Source: JAYRWN01 sp041917975
GTDB lineage: Bacteria > Bacteroidota > Bacteroidia > Chitinophagales > Saprospiraceae
Direction: 5' to 3'
Assembly: GCA_041917975.1 (NCBI GenBank)
Contig: JAYRWN010000386.1
Coordinates: 1-14,918 of the forward strand
DNA: 14,918 bases
The notes beneath the pieces were generated by a model. The model saw nothing but the letters and a program-made list of their open reading frames with translations. It did not search any database and was not told the DNA's origin. Positions 7,551 to 14,918 of this stretch are shown here, one piece after another (position 1 is the stretch's first letter; each line of letters opens with the position of its first letter). Made by a program: the position numbers and the translations under genes.

Positions 7551-8945
7551 ATGAAACGAAAATCTCTCCTTTTTTCTTCTTTTTTTAAACTAGTCTTTGC
7601 CTTGGCAACGATGCTGTTCACCACCGAAGTGGCGATGGCGCAGATCAGTGGTAAGGTGACAGACAGTGAATCCGGTGAACCACTCATCGGGGCGTCAATT
7701 CTCATCAAGGGGACCTCCAAAGGAACAGTTACCGATGTGGATGGCACGTATTCGTTGGATGCCGCCCAAGGTGATATTTTGGAGATTTCTTACACCGGTT
7801 TTGCTACCCAAGATATCAGAGTGGGCACGGAAACAGTGATTGACATTGTGCTCAGTCCTGGTGTGGCTTTGAGCGAGGTAGTGGTTACCGGTTATGCCAC
7901 GGAATCCAAGAAAGCGACGACCGGTTCGGTTTCGATCGTCAAAGCGGCAGATCTGAAAGTAGTTCCTTCCGGTAACGTTGAACAACAATTACAGGGTCGT
8001 GTGGCCGGGGTTACGGTTATTTCCAACGGTCAACCAGGCACCAGAAGTATTATCCGGGTACGTGGTTTTAACGCTTTTGGCGGTAATGCTCCGCTCTACG
8101 TAGTGGATGGAGTTCCCGTGGATAACACCGACTTCCTTTCACCTGACGACATCGAAACCGTGACGACCCTGAAAGACGCAGCAGCTGCCTCCATCTATGG
8201 GGCGCGTGCTGCAAATGGGGTGATTGTTTACACCACCAAACAAGGTTCAAAGGGGGCTAAGAAAATTAGCGTGACCTACAGCGGTGACCTGGGCTTTACT
8301 GACCCTAACGTCGCCGGGGCTCCCGAGATGCTTTCTCCGCAGGAACAAGCTGACTGGACCCATATCGCTTATAAAAACAATGCTGCTGCCACCGGTACAG
8401 AAGTAAAATATACCCATCCTCAGTTTGGAACCAGCGCCCAGGCTACTTTACCGGATTACCTGCATGCGAATGGGGCCAATGGAATAAGAGGCAACATTGA
8501 CCGGGCCGCCATTGATGCCGCCAAAGCAGCAAGCCCAGAGACCGTATTTTTAATTAAACCTAATTTAGCCGGTACCAACTGGTATGATGAAATCACCCGC
8601 CTGGGCGTTTTGCACCGTCATTCACTCGGGTTTAGCGGTGGCTCTGAAAACAGCCGTTTTTATGTGGGTATGTCTTTGCAAGATCAGCAGGGAATTCTGT
8701 TAGAAAACGACTTTAAACGGTATACTTTCCGCGCCAACTCTGAGTATAACCTCACTCGTAACCTCAGAATAGGACAAAATATGCAATTCACGGCCCGCAC
8801 CACCAAAGGAGGATTTGGTTCTACCGATGGTCTGGGTGGGGCTGATGATGAATCAATAGTGCTTTCGGCTTACCGGATGCCTTCTATCATCCCGGTTTAT
8901 GACGAATACGGCGCTTTCGCCTCCACGCGGGCTGCAGGGTTATAA
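7551..8945 (+). CDS. SusC/RagA-type TonB-dependent outer-membrane transporter, N-terminal fragment (frameshifted gene)
   Basis: This is the first part of a SusC-like importer that moves large nutrients across the outer membrane using TonB energy. The ATG at 7551 is preferred over an in-frame TTG at 7545 because it gives a clean signal peptide (MKRKSLLFSS onward, cleaved after AMA at about residue 30). A carboxypeptidase-D regulatory-like domain follows at about 32-105 (ISGKVTDSESGEPLIGASI). The TonB-box-like SEVVVTGYA is at about 108-116 and the plug at about 117-232, with VRGFNAFGGNAPLYVVDGVPV and DAAAASIYGARAANGVI. The barrel starts at about 240. The frame hits TAA at 8943-8945, just after FASTRAAG. 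The protein continues in the next frame (GYNNPRNP), so this and the following entry are one gene, 7551-10788, of about 1078 aa if one base is ignored near 8937-8939. Family identity is very secure; whether the break is real is not. Confidence 0.9.
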   Translation: MKRKSLLFSSFFKLVFALATMLFTTEVAMAQISGKVTDSESGEPLIGASILIKGTSKGTVTDVDGTYSLDAAQGDILEISYTGFATQDIRVGTETVIDIVLSPGVALSEVVVTGYATESKKATTGSVSIVKAADLKVVPSGNVEQQLQGRVAGVTVISNGQPGTRSIIRVRGFNAFGGNAPLYVVDGVPVDNTDFLSPDDIETVTTLKDAAAASIYGARAANGVIVYTTKQGSKGAKKISVTYSGDLGFTDPNVAGAPEMLSPQEQADWTHIAYKNNAAATGTEVKYTHPQFGTSAQATLPDYLHANGANGIRGNIDRAAIDAAKAASPETVFLIKPNLAGTNWYDEITRLGVLHRHSLGFSGGSENSRFYVGMSLQDQQGILLENDFKRYTFRANSEYNLTRNLRIGQNMQFTARTTKGGFGSTDGLGGADDESIVLSAYRMPSIIPVYDEYGAFASTRAAGL

Positions 8946-10788
8946 CAACCCGCGTAACCCGGTTCGGACTTTGCTCACCAACGACATTAATGACCGTAAC
9001 CGGGGCATCTTCTTATTTGGTAACATTTACGCCGAATTGGACCTGATCCCCAATTTAACCCTCCGCTCCAGCTTAGGCGGCCGGTATAATGCTTTCAATT
9101 TTGTAAACTATGGTTACCGTTATCTTGGTGACTCCGAACCAGAAGCCAGTAATACGTTCTCTGAAGGAGGCAATTACGGCTTAGGATGGGTGTTCTCCAA
9201 TACGGCCAATTATAAACTGAAAGTGGGCAAACACGGGGTAAATATCTTAGCCGGACTTGAAGCGCTGAACACCGGTAAGGGTCGCTTTTTCAGCGGCTCC
9301 GGGATCAATCCATTCTCCACCGACCTCAACTTTGTGACGTTGAACGCCGTACAAAGCCCGGTAGTGAGCAGTGGTACCTTCAATGGGGTTAATTTCTACT
9401 CCTTATTCGGCAAACTGGATTATAACTTTAACGAAAAATACTATGTCACCGCCCTGGTGCGCCGTGACGGCTCTTCGCGGTTTGGTCCCAACTCCCGTTA
9501 TGGGGTGTTCCCGGCCTTTTCGGCTGCCTGGCGGATCACCAGTGAAAAATTCATGCAAGGCGTGGACCTGATCGATGACTTAAAACTGCGCGTGGGATGG
9601 GGGCAAATGGGTAACTCCAATAACGTAGACCCCGCCAACCAATTCTCTTTATATGGTTCTAACCGCGGATCTACTTTCTATCCAATCAACGGACAGAACA
9701 GTGGTGCGGATGAAGGCTTTGCCCGCACACGGATCGGTAACCCGGATGCCAAGTGGGAAACCACCACCAACTCCAATATCGGCTTTGACATTTCCATCCT
9801 GAACAACCGTCTGGAAATGAACGTGGACTTCTGGAATAAAGACACCGAGGACTTGTTGTTCAGTGTTCCGGTAGCTGGGGTCATCGGTAACTTCGCGTCC
9901 GCTCCGGCCGTAAATATTGCTTCCATGAACAACCGTGGGGTAGATATTCAATTAATTAATCGCGGTAAATTTGGACGTAACTGGAATTATGAAATTGCCT
10001 GGAACCATTCTTTCCTGAAAAACGAAATTACCTTCATTGCTCCCGGACAGGAATTTTTCGGTGGCTCCGGTTACCGTGGTATTAATCCGATCCGAAACGC
10101 TGTAGGACAATCGTTGTCTTCATTTTTTGGCTATAATGTGATTGGTTATTTCAAAGATGCTGCTGATGTGTCCAGTTCACCGGCACAATCCGGTGCAGGC
10201 GTAGGTCGCTTTAAGTACGAAGATGTCAACGGCGACGGTAAAATTACTCCGGATGACCGTACCTTTATTGGCAGTCCGGTTCCTGATTATTCCGGAGGTT
10301 TAAACATTGATGTCAGTTATAAAAACTTTACCGTTGGTGCTTACGCGTATATTCAATTGGGCAACGAAATTTTTAACATGTCCAAATGGTTTACCGATTT
10401 CCACGGGACTTTTGAAGGATCAGGGAAAGGTGTGCGCGCCAAAGAATCCTGGACGCCTGCCCTAGGTGATAACGCCAAAGTGCCCATCTGGGAAAGTGCT
10501 TCTAACATCTCTACCAGCGGCGCTGAAAATTCCTGGTATGTGGAAAACGGGTCTTATGCCCGTTTGTCGAACATCCGGGTGGCTTATGATCTGAGCGAAA
10601 GACTCATTCGTCCTATGGGCATCTCCAGAGTGCGTTTAGGACTGGTAGCCAGCAATATCTTCACCATTACCAAATATGAAGGCCTTGACCCTCAGGTGGG
10701 TGGTGACGTGGATACTAACTTTGGTATTGATGTCGGAAACTATCCAATGACCAGAGGGTTTAATTTTACCTTGACACTTGGCTTTTAA
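8899..10788 (+). CDS. SusC/RagA-type transporter, C-terminal beta-barrel fragment (same gene as preceding)
   Basis: This is the remaining barrel of the SusC-like receptor, in the +1 frame. The frame is open from 8860, and the ATG at 8899 lies inside the upstream coding sequence, so it is not a natural start. True sequence begins at about 8938 with GYNNPRNPVRTL, a typical SusC segment. Family hallmarks follow: VTALVRRDGSSRFGPNSRYG, FPAFSAAWRITSE, LKLRVGWGQMGNSN, KWETTTNSNIGFD, and FKYEDVNGDGKITPDDRTFIGSP before the final strands. The protein ends in FTLTLGF with a terminal phenylalanine, as outer-membrane barrels do for BAM recognition. A barrel fragment without signal peptide and plug would not be exported, so it is functional only if the frame is restored. 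Apart from the shift no stop or gap is seen, which suggests a sequencing error or a very recent mutation. Confidence 0.88.
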   Translation: MTNTALSPPRGLQGYNNPRNPVRTLLTNDINDRNRGIFLFGNIYAELDLIPNLTLRSSLGGRYNAFNFVNYGYRYLGDSEPEASNTFSEGGNYGLGWVFSNTANYKLKVGKHGVNILAGLEALNTGKGRFFSGSGINPFSTDLNFVTLNAVQSPVVSSGTFNGVNFYSLFGKLDYNFNEKYYVTALVRRDGSSRFGPNSRYGVFPAFSAAWRITSEKFMQGVDLIDDLKLRVGWGQMGNSNNVDPANQFSLYGSNRGSTFYPINGQNSGADEGFARTRIGNPDAKWETTTNSNIGFDISILNNRLEMNVDFWNKDTEDLLFSVPVAGVIGNFASAPAVNIASMNNRGVDIQLINRGKFGRNWNYEIAWNHSFLKNEITFIAPGQEFFGGSGYRGINPIRNAVGQSLSSFFGYNVIGYFKDAADVSSSPAQSGAGVGRFKYEDVNGDGKITPDDRTFIGSPVPDYSGGLNIDVSYKNFTVGAYAYIQLGNEIFNMSKWFTDFHGTFEGSGKGVRAKESWTPALGDNAKVPIWESASNISTSGAENSWYVENGSYARLSNIRVAYDLSERLIRPMGISRVRLGLVASNIFTITKYEGLDPQVGGDVDTNFGIDVGNYPMTRGFNFTLTLGF

Positions 10789-10801
10789 TTGATTATATTT
10801 G
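10771..10801 (+). promoter_or_regulatory. Candidate internal promoter for susD at the end of susC
   Basis: TTG (10771-10773) followed after 20 bp by TATATTTG (10794-10801) matches both parts of the Bacteroidota consensus. The -33 lies in the last codons of susC and the -7 just past its stop. Transcription would start near 10807, about 33 nt before the susD ATG. This would allow susD expression apart from susC; no experiment supports it yet. Confidence 0.5.
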
Positions 10802-10839
10802 GAAAATTTTTTATAATACCACATAATAAATTTATTTCA

Positions 10840-12585
10840 ATGAATATTCTAACCAATTTTCGCAGGATATTCCTCATTGCCGGAACTATAGCTATCGCGG
10901 CAGTTTCCTGCAAAGATGATTTTCTCAACGTATCTCCTACCGGGTCTTTAGCCAATGAAACCCTGGCCAATAAAAACGGTGTGGAAGGTGCGTTGATTGG
11001 TACTTATACTGCCGTTAGGGGTATATTTGGTAACCGTTTTGAAGGACCAAACCATTGGGTAACCGGCGCCATTCTGGGTGGGGATGCCAATAAAGGCACT
11101 GACCCTGGTGATTATTCTACGATTAACCCGATTCAACGTTATGAAACAGACCCGACCAACGGTGATATCAATTCACTGTGGAGAGGCCGTTTTGAAGGGG
11201 TAAGCCGGGCCAACGCCGTTTTGCGCTTGTTAACTCAAGCCACCGATATTTCGGCAGCGGATCAGAAACGCATCTCTGGTGAAGCGCGTTTCCTGAGAGG
11301 ACATTTTTATTTCGACCTGAAAAAACATTTTAATAGTCTTCCTTACATTGATGAAACGCAGGATTATGGCACTGGAATAGAAAAAATACCTAATACGCCT
11401 GACATCTGGGATGAAATCGAAGCAGACCTGAAATATGCCTACGATAATCTTCCTGAAACTCAAAGCCAGGCCGGCCGGGTGAATAAATGGGCTGCCGGAG
11501 CCATGTTAGCCAAAGCATATTTATATCAAAAGAAATTTGCTGAGGCCAGAGCGTTGTTTGATGCCGTGATTGCCAACGGTAAAACTACCAATGGTAAAAA
11601 ATACGGGTTGGTTTCTTCCTACTCTCAAATTTATAATGCTGAGAACGATAACCATGAAGAGTCCGTATTTGCAGCACAATCAGCTAACAATACCGGTAGT
11701 ACAAACAACGCTAACGGGTTTGATGACCTGAACTATCCTTACAATACCGGACAGGATGGCCCGGGTAACTGCTGCGGTTTTTTTCAGCCGAGTTTTGAGT
11801 TGGTCAACGCGTTCCGGGTTGATGCTAACGGGCTACCTCTGTTAGATGGTTCTTACAATAGTGATGCTAATGCCGTAAAACACGACTATGGCGTTGAGTC
11901 CAGCCAGGCATTTTCTCCTGACGCTGGCTCCTTGGATCCCAGATTAGACCATTCGGTCGGTCGCCGGGGCATCCCTTACCTGGACTGGATTGCCCACCCG
12001 GGTAAAAACTGGATCCGCAACCAGGCCTATGCCGGTCCTTATTCTCCTAAAAAGTATGTCTATTACCGTACACAAGAGAATAAATTGACTGACGGTAGTT
12101 CCTGGACCCGCGGTTATGCCGTTATGAATTACACCATCATCCGTTTTGCAGATGTATTATTAATGGCGGCTGAATGTGAAGTGGAAGCAGGAAGTTTGGA
12201 AAAAGCCAGAGAATATGTCAATCAAGTGAGGGCCAGAGCAGCTAATCCGGCCACCTGGGTGAAAAATCCTGATGGTTCGAATGCTGCAAATTATATTATT
12301 GGTTTATACAATACACCTTGGACGGATAAAGAAGCTGCCCGCACCGCAGTACGCTTCGAGCGGAAGTTAGAATTATCCGGTGAAGGCCATCGTTTCTTTG
12401 ATTTGGTCCGCTGGGGTATTGCTAAGCCGGTTTTGGATGCTTATCTTACGCACGAAGCCAAATATTTAACCACCATGTTTGGCGGAGCAAAATTCACTTC
12501 CGGTAAAACCGAGTATTTACCGATTCCGCAAGCTCAAATTGATATTCAGGGTAAAGATGTGTTAACTCAGAATCCTGGCTATTAA
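10840..12585 (+). CDS. SusD/RagB-family nutrient-binding outer-membrane lipoprotein
   Basis: This is the substrate-capturing lid that sits on the SusC barrel at the cell surface. The ATG at 10840 gives a 581-aa protein with a proper lipoprotein signal: FRRIFLIAGTIAIAAVSC, with the lipid-bearing C24 followed by KDDFLN. The longer frame back to 10789 would bury this signal and is rejected. SusD hallmarks are clear: an N-terminal region with TPR-like helices (SRANAVLRLL at about 125-135, EARFLRGHFYFDLKKHF at about 148-164), DVLLMAAECEVEAGSLEKAREYVNQVRARA at about 438-467, and VRFERKLELSGEGHRFFDLVRWG at about 505-527. It closes with YLPIPQAQID and the typical QNPGY end. It starts 51 bp after susC. 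The ligand cannot be deduced, because binding residues vary and no carbohydrate-active enzyme is adjacent. Confidence 0.95.
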   Translation: MNILTNFRRIFLIAGTIAIAAVSCKDDFLNVSPTGSLANETLANKNGVEGALIGTYTAVRGIFGNRFEGPNHWVTGAILGGDANKGTDPGDYSTINPIQRYETDPTNGDINSLWRGRFEGVSRANAVLRLLTQATDISAADQKRISGEARFLRGHFYFDLKKHFNSLPYIDETQDYGTGIEKIPNTPDIWDEIEADLKYAYDNLPETQSQAGRVNKWAAGAMLAKAYLYQKKFAEARALFDAVIANGKTTNGKKYGLVSSYSQIYNAENDNHEESVFAAQSANNTGSTNNANGFDDLNYPYNTGQDGPGNCCGFFQPSFELVNAFRVDANGLPLLDGSYNSDANAVKHDYGVESSQAFSPDAGSLDPRLDHSVGRRGIPYLDWIAHPGKNWIRNQAYAGPYSPKKYVYYRTQENKLTDGSSWTRGYAVMNYTIIRFADVLLMAAECEVEAGSLEKAREYVNQVRARAANPATWVKNPDGSNAANYIIGLYNTPWTDKEAARTAVRFERKLELSGEGHRFFDLVRWGIAKPVLDAYLTHEAKYLTTMFGGAKFTSGKTEYLPIPQAQIDIQGKDVLTQNPGY

Positions 12586-12598
12586 TCGTTCGATTAAT
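12581..12598. repeat. 18-bp near-perfect palindrome over the susD stop codon
   Basis: ATTAATCG (12581-12588) and CGATTAAT (12591-12598) are exact inverted arms separated by TT. The left arm includes the susD TAA (12583-12585). The two-base gap is too short for a good RNA loop, so it is more like a protein-binding palindrome or part of the 3' end structure. No function is known. Confidence 0.4.
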
Positions 12599-12618
12599 CC
12601 TTTATCTTAAATAAAACG

Positions 12619-12652
12619 AAAAGGGTAAGCAAGCCATTGTTTACCCTTTTTT
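12619..12652 (+). terminator. Rho-independent terminator after susD
   Basis: A perfect 10-bp stem AAAAGGGTAA (12619-12628) / TTACCCTTTT (12641-12650) encloses a 12-nt loop and is extended by G-U pairs at both ends. The right arm runs into a T-tract (12647-12652). It lies 34 bp after the susD stop. The A/T-symmetric flanks could also terminate transcription from the other strand. Confidence 0.85.
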
Positions 12653-12687
12653 CATTTTATTAACCAATAAGCTTCTATTTTGTGGTT

Positions 12688-14918
12688 ATGATCTACCGTA
12701 TTGGTTTGTGTGTGATTACCGGCTGGTTAGTGTCTTGCCATCAGGAACAAAAATCCTTATTTACCCTAATAACTCCAGAATCCTCCGGCATTAATTTTAA
12801 TAACCAAATTACCGAATACGATACCTTCAATATTTTTGATACCGAATTTATTTATAATGGCGGCGGCGTGGCTATAGGTGATCTAAATGGAGATCAATTA
12901 GCAGATGTTTTTTTTACTGGTAATCAGGTGGATAATAAATTATACCTTAATGGCGGATCATTTTCATTTAAAGATATCACGCAAGAATCGGGATTACAAA
13001 AACCTTCCGGACAGTGGTCCTCGGGAATTAATTTGGTGGATATAAATAATGATGGACGACTGGATATTTATATCTGTAACACGATGTTACCAGACGCAGC
13101 CAGCCGGGCTAATTTTTTATATATCAATCAGGGCAATAATTCCGCCGGAATTCCGCAATTTATAAATCAGGCCGAATCCTATGGATTAGCTGATACTACA
13201 CATTCTTCTAATGCTCAGTTTTTTGATTACGATCGCGATGGAGATCTGGATGTTTTTATTGCTGTGAATGTTATGGACACGGATTATCCGAATGCCTATA
13301 AAACTAAAACGGTGGATGGATCTTCGCCCAACTGTGACCGTTTGTATCGTCAAGACCAGCACCCTGACTGGCGTCATTCCAGATTTGTTGATGTTTCATT
13401 GGCCGCAGGACTGGTTCACGATGGTTACAGTCACAGTTCATTAATTATGGATTTTAATGCGGATGGGTGGCCGGATATTTATGTAGCTAATGATTACGTA
13501 ACGAATGATTTGATTTATATAAATCAAAAAAACGGCACTTTTAAAAATGAAGTGGGAAACATATTTAAACATCAGGCGGCATCAGCAATGGGGAGTGACG
13601 CCGGTGATCTCAACAATGACGGTCTTCTGGATGTCTTTACCACTGAAATGATGCCTTATTATAACAAACGAAAAAAATTATTTCTCAACGCCAATAATTA
13701 TAATAATTATATAAATAATGAACGTTATGGCTATGACTATCAATACCCCCGGAATACGCTGCAATTAAATCTCGGGCTTAATCAGGAAACCGGTTGGCCA
13801 AGGTTTGGTGATGTGGCGTTTATGACCGGAACGCAGGAAACCGAATGGAGTTGGACCCCACTTATCCAGGATTTTGATCACAATGGATGGAACGATTTAT
13901 TTGTGACCAATGGGTTTCCCAGAGACGTCACCGACCACGATTTTGGAGCCTACCGCAGTACCGTAAGTTATCTCGTACCGGAATTGGAATTACAAGCGGA
14001 AGTGCCGCAGATCAAGACACCCAAATTTATTTTCAGTAATTCCGGCAACTTGGTTTTTAACGATGTCTCTTACGAGTGGGGTGTGGCAAAACCTGCTTTT
14101 TCAAATGGCTCCGCCTGGGGCGATTTGGATGGCGACGGTGACCTGGATTTAATAGTGAATAATATCAATGATCCGGCATTCATTTTTAAAAATGAACTGA
14201 TGGAGCAGGCGAGTGGCGCAGCCAATTATATCCGGTTGGTTCCAGATTCTTCGGTGCCCGGTGCAGATATTTTTGGGTTGCAAGCGGTAATTTATTATGA
14301 ACATGGCCAACAACAAAGCCAGCAAATAATCAGTGGTCGCGGCTATTTGTCTTGCAGCGAATATTTTTTACATTTTGGGTTAGGCGCTCACCTGACGGTA
14401 GATTCGGTAAGATTGATTTGGCCGGATCATCAGGAACAAATAATTATTAATCCACCCATTAACCGAATAACTCTCATTAAAAAAGAACACGCCAGACCAT
14501 CGGAAAAGAAAATTATAGCGGAGAGGATAAAAAAAATCCGGTCAAGTTCTATTGGTCTGGATTTTATACATCGCGATTCAAATTTTATTGATTTTAATTT
14601 TCAGCGCACCTTACCTCATAAATATTCTGAGTTTGGGCCTTCTGTTGCCGTCGGGGATGTAAATGGTGATGGTCTGGATGATATGTATGTTAGTGGCAGC
14701 GCCTATTACCCAGGCTGTTGGTTTTGGCAGAAACATAATGGCACCTTCAGCAAAAATTATCTGTCCTATAAATTGGATAACAAAGCTTTAGGTGAAGAAA
14801 TTGGAACGCTTTTATTCGATGCGGATAACGATGGGGACCTGGACCTATATCTGGTACACGGGGGTAATCATGCGCCTCCCGGGCATGAAGTTTACCGGCA
14901 TGTGTTGGCCATTAATGA
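12688..14918 (+). CDS. VCBS/FG-GAP repeat lipoprotein with ASPIC/UnbV domain (CRTAC1-like), 3' end outside window
   Basis: A continuous frame of 743 codons opens at ATG 12688 and runs off the window without a stop. A short hydrophobic start ends in WLVSC, with C15 as the probable lipidated residue. Nine Asp-rich calcium-type loops (DxNxDG-like) start near residues 65, 118, 180, 255, 307, 395, 479, 657 and 711, as in seven-bladed FG-GAP/VCBS propellers. Residues about 520-595 form an ASPIC/UnbV domain (SGRGYLSCSEYFLHFGLG, then VRLIWPD). A second propeller starts after FIDFNFQRTLPHKYSEFGPSVAVGDVNGDG (about 625-661). Family members in Bacteroidota often reach about 1100 aa, so roughly a third is missing. 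The gene follows susCD but sits 36 bp beyond a terminator, so expression may be lower or separate. Likely location is the cell surface; ligand and role are unknown. It is richer in AAT, TTT and ATT codons than susC and susD. Confidence 0.9.
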   Translation, partial: MIYRIGLCVITGWLVSCHQEQKSLFTLITPESSGINFNNQITEYDTFNIFDTEFIYNGGGVAIGDLNGDQLADVFFTGNQVDNKLYLNGGSFSFKDITQESGLQKPSGQWSSGINLVDINNDGRLDIYICNTMLPDAASRANFLYINQGNNSAGIPQFINQAESYGLADTTHSSNAQFFDYDRDGDLDVFIAVNVMDTDYPNAYKTKTVDGSSPNCDRLYRQDQHPDWRHSRFVDVSLAAGLVHDGYSHSSLIMDFNADGWPDIYVANDYVTNDLIYINQKNGTFKNEVGNIFKHQAASAMGSDAGDLNNDGLLDVFTTEMMPYYNKRKKLFLNANNYNNYINNERYGYDYQYPRNTLQLNLGLNQETGWPRFGDVAFMTGTQETEWSWTPLIQDFDHNGWNDLFVTNGFPRDVTDHDFGAYRSTVSYLVPELELQAEVPQIKTPKFIFSNSGNLVFNDVSYEWGVAKPAFSNGSAWGDLDGDGDLDLIVNNINDPAFIFKNELMEQASGAANYIRLVPDSSVPGADIFGLQAVIYYEHGQQQSQQIISGRGYLSCSEYFLHFGLGAHLTVDSVRLIWPDHQEQIIINPPINRITLIKKEHARPSEKKIIAERIKKIRSSSIGLDFIHRDSNFIDFNFQRTLPHKYSEFGPSVAVGDVNGDGLDDMYVSGSAYYPGCWFWQKHNGTFSKNYLSYKLDNKALGEEIGTLLFDADNDGDLDLYLVHGGNHAPPGHEVYRHVLAIN

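Noticed and set aside
8930..8945. Programmed +1 ribosomal frameshift in susC
   Set aside because: The site GCA GGG TTA TAA lacks a recognised slow-codon or stop-driven +1 signal, and SusC receptors are not known to use one. An error or mutation is simpler.
9649..9951. Minus-strand ORFs of 84-100 codons inside the susC barrel region
   Set aside because: They overlap strongly conserved SusC coding sequence and overlap each other in different frames, as expected for shadows.
10789..10839. Longer SusD start right after the susC stop
   Set aside because: It would add 17 residues before the lipoprotein signal and needs a TTG start. The ATG at 10840 gives the correct n-region and lipobox.
13681..13745. 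Asn/Tyr-rich stretch in the repeat lipoprotein as a low-complexity insertion
   Set aside because: It leads into YGYDYQYPRNTLQLN, a pattern recalled from the family at this place, so it is ordinary sequence.

Overview
The window looks like a chromosomal piece of a Bacteroidota bacterium, probably from the Saprospiria/Chitinophagia/Cytophagia side rather than gut Bacteroides; the lineage is inference. The grounds are a SusC/SusD-type outer-membrane uptake pair, a large surface lipoprotein with FG-GAP/VCBS and ASPIC/UnbV domains, and promoter-like sequences of the Bacteroidota TTG / TAnnTTTG type. No tRNA, rRNA, CRISPR array, transposase or phage gene was seen.

Left edge (1-632, + strand): the C-terminal part of an AAA_14/DUF4143-type ATPase whose front lies outside the window. 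Bases 633-979 are non-coding between two convergent genes and hold a run of short imperfect tandem repeats (859-946).

Left half (980-7146, - strand): a compact multidrug-type efflux operon read leftward in the order TetR regulator, TolC-like outer-membrane channel, lipoprotein membrane-fusion adaptor, RND pump. All four genes look intact, and the pump keeps every expected proton-relay residue. In front of tetR, a Bacteroidota-type promoter is overlaid by TGAACA/TGTTCA repeats that look like the TetR operator, so the operon is probably autorepressed and induced by a ligand.

Middle (7147-7550): about 400 bp of AT-rich divergent control region. It holds the tetR promoter and operator, an imperfect 54-bp inverted repeat, a candidate susC promoter, and a leader with a hairpin whose loop carries an SD-like AAAGGAG in front of a five-codon mini-ORF.

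Right half (7551-14918, + strand): a SusC/RagA-type TonB-dependent receptor, split by a one-base frameshift at about 8937-8939; a SusD/RagB lipoprotein, which may also have its own promoter inside the end of susC; a strong intrinsic terminator; and the first 743 codons of a VCBS/ASPIC repeat lipoprotein that runs off the right edge. SusC and SusD would form a lidded outer-membrane importer. The repeat lipoprotein is a plausible surface partner with unknown ligand. No glycoside hydrolase, sulfatase, peptidase or dedicated regulator (HTCS, SusR, ECF sigma/anti-sigma) is visible, so the substrate cannot be named.
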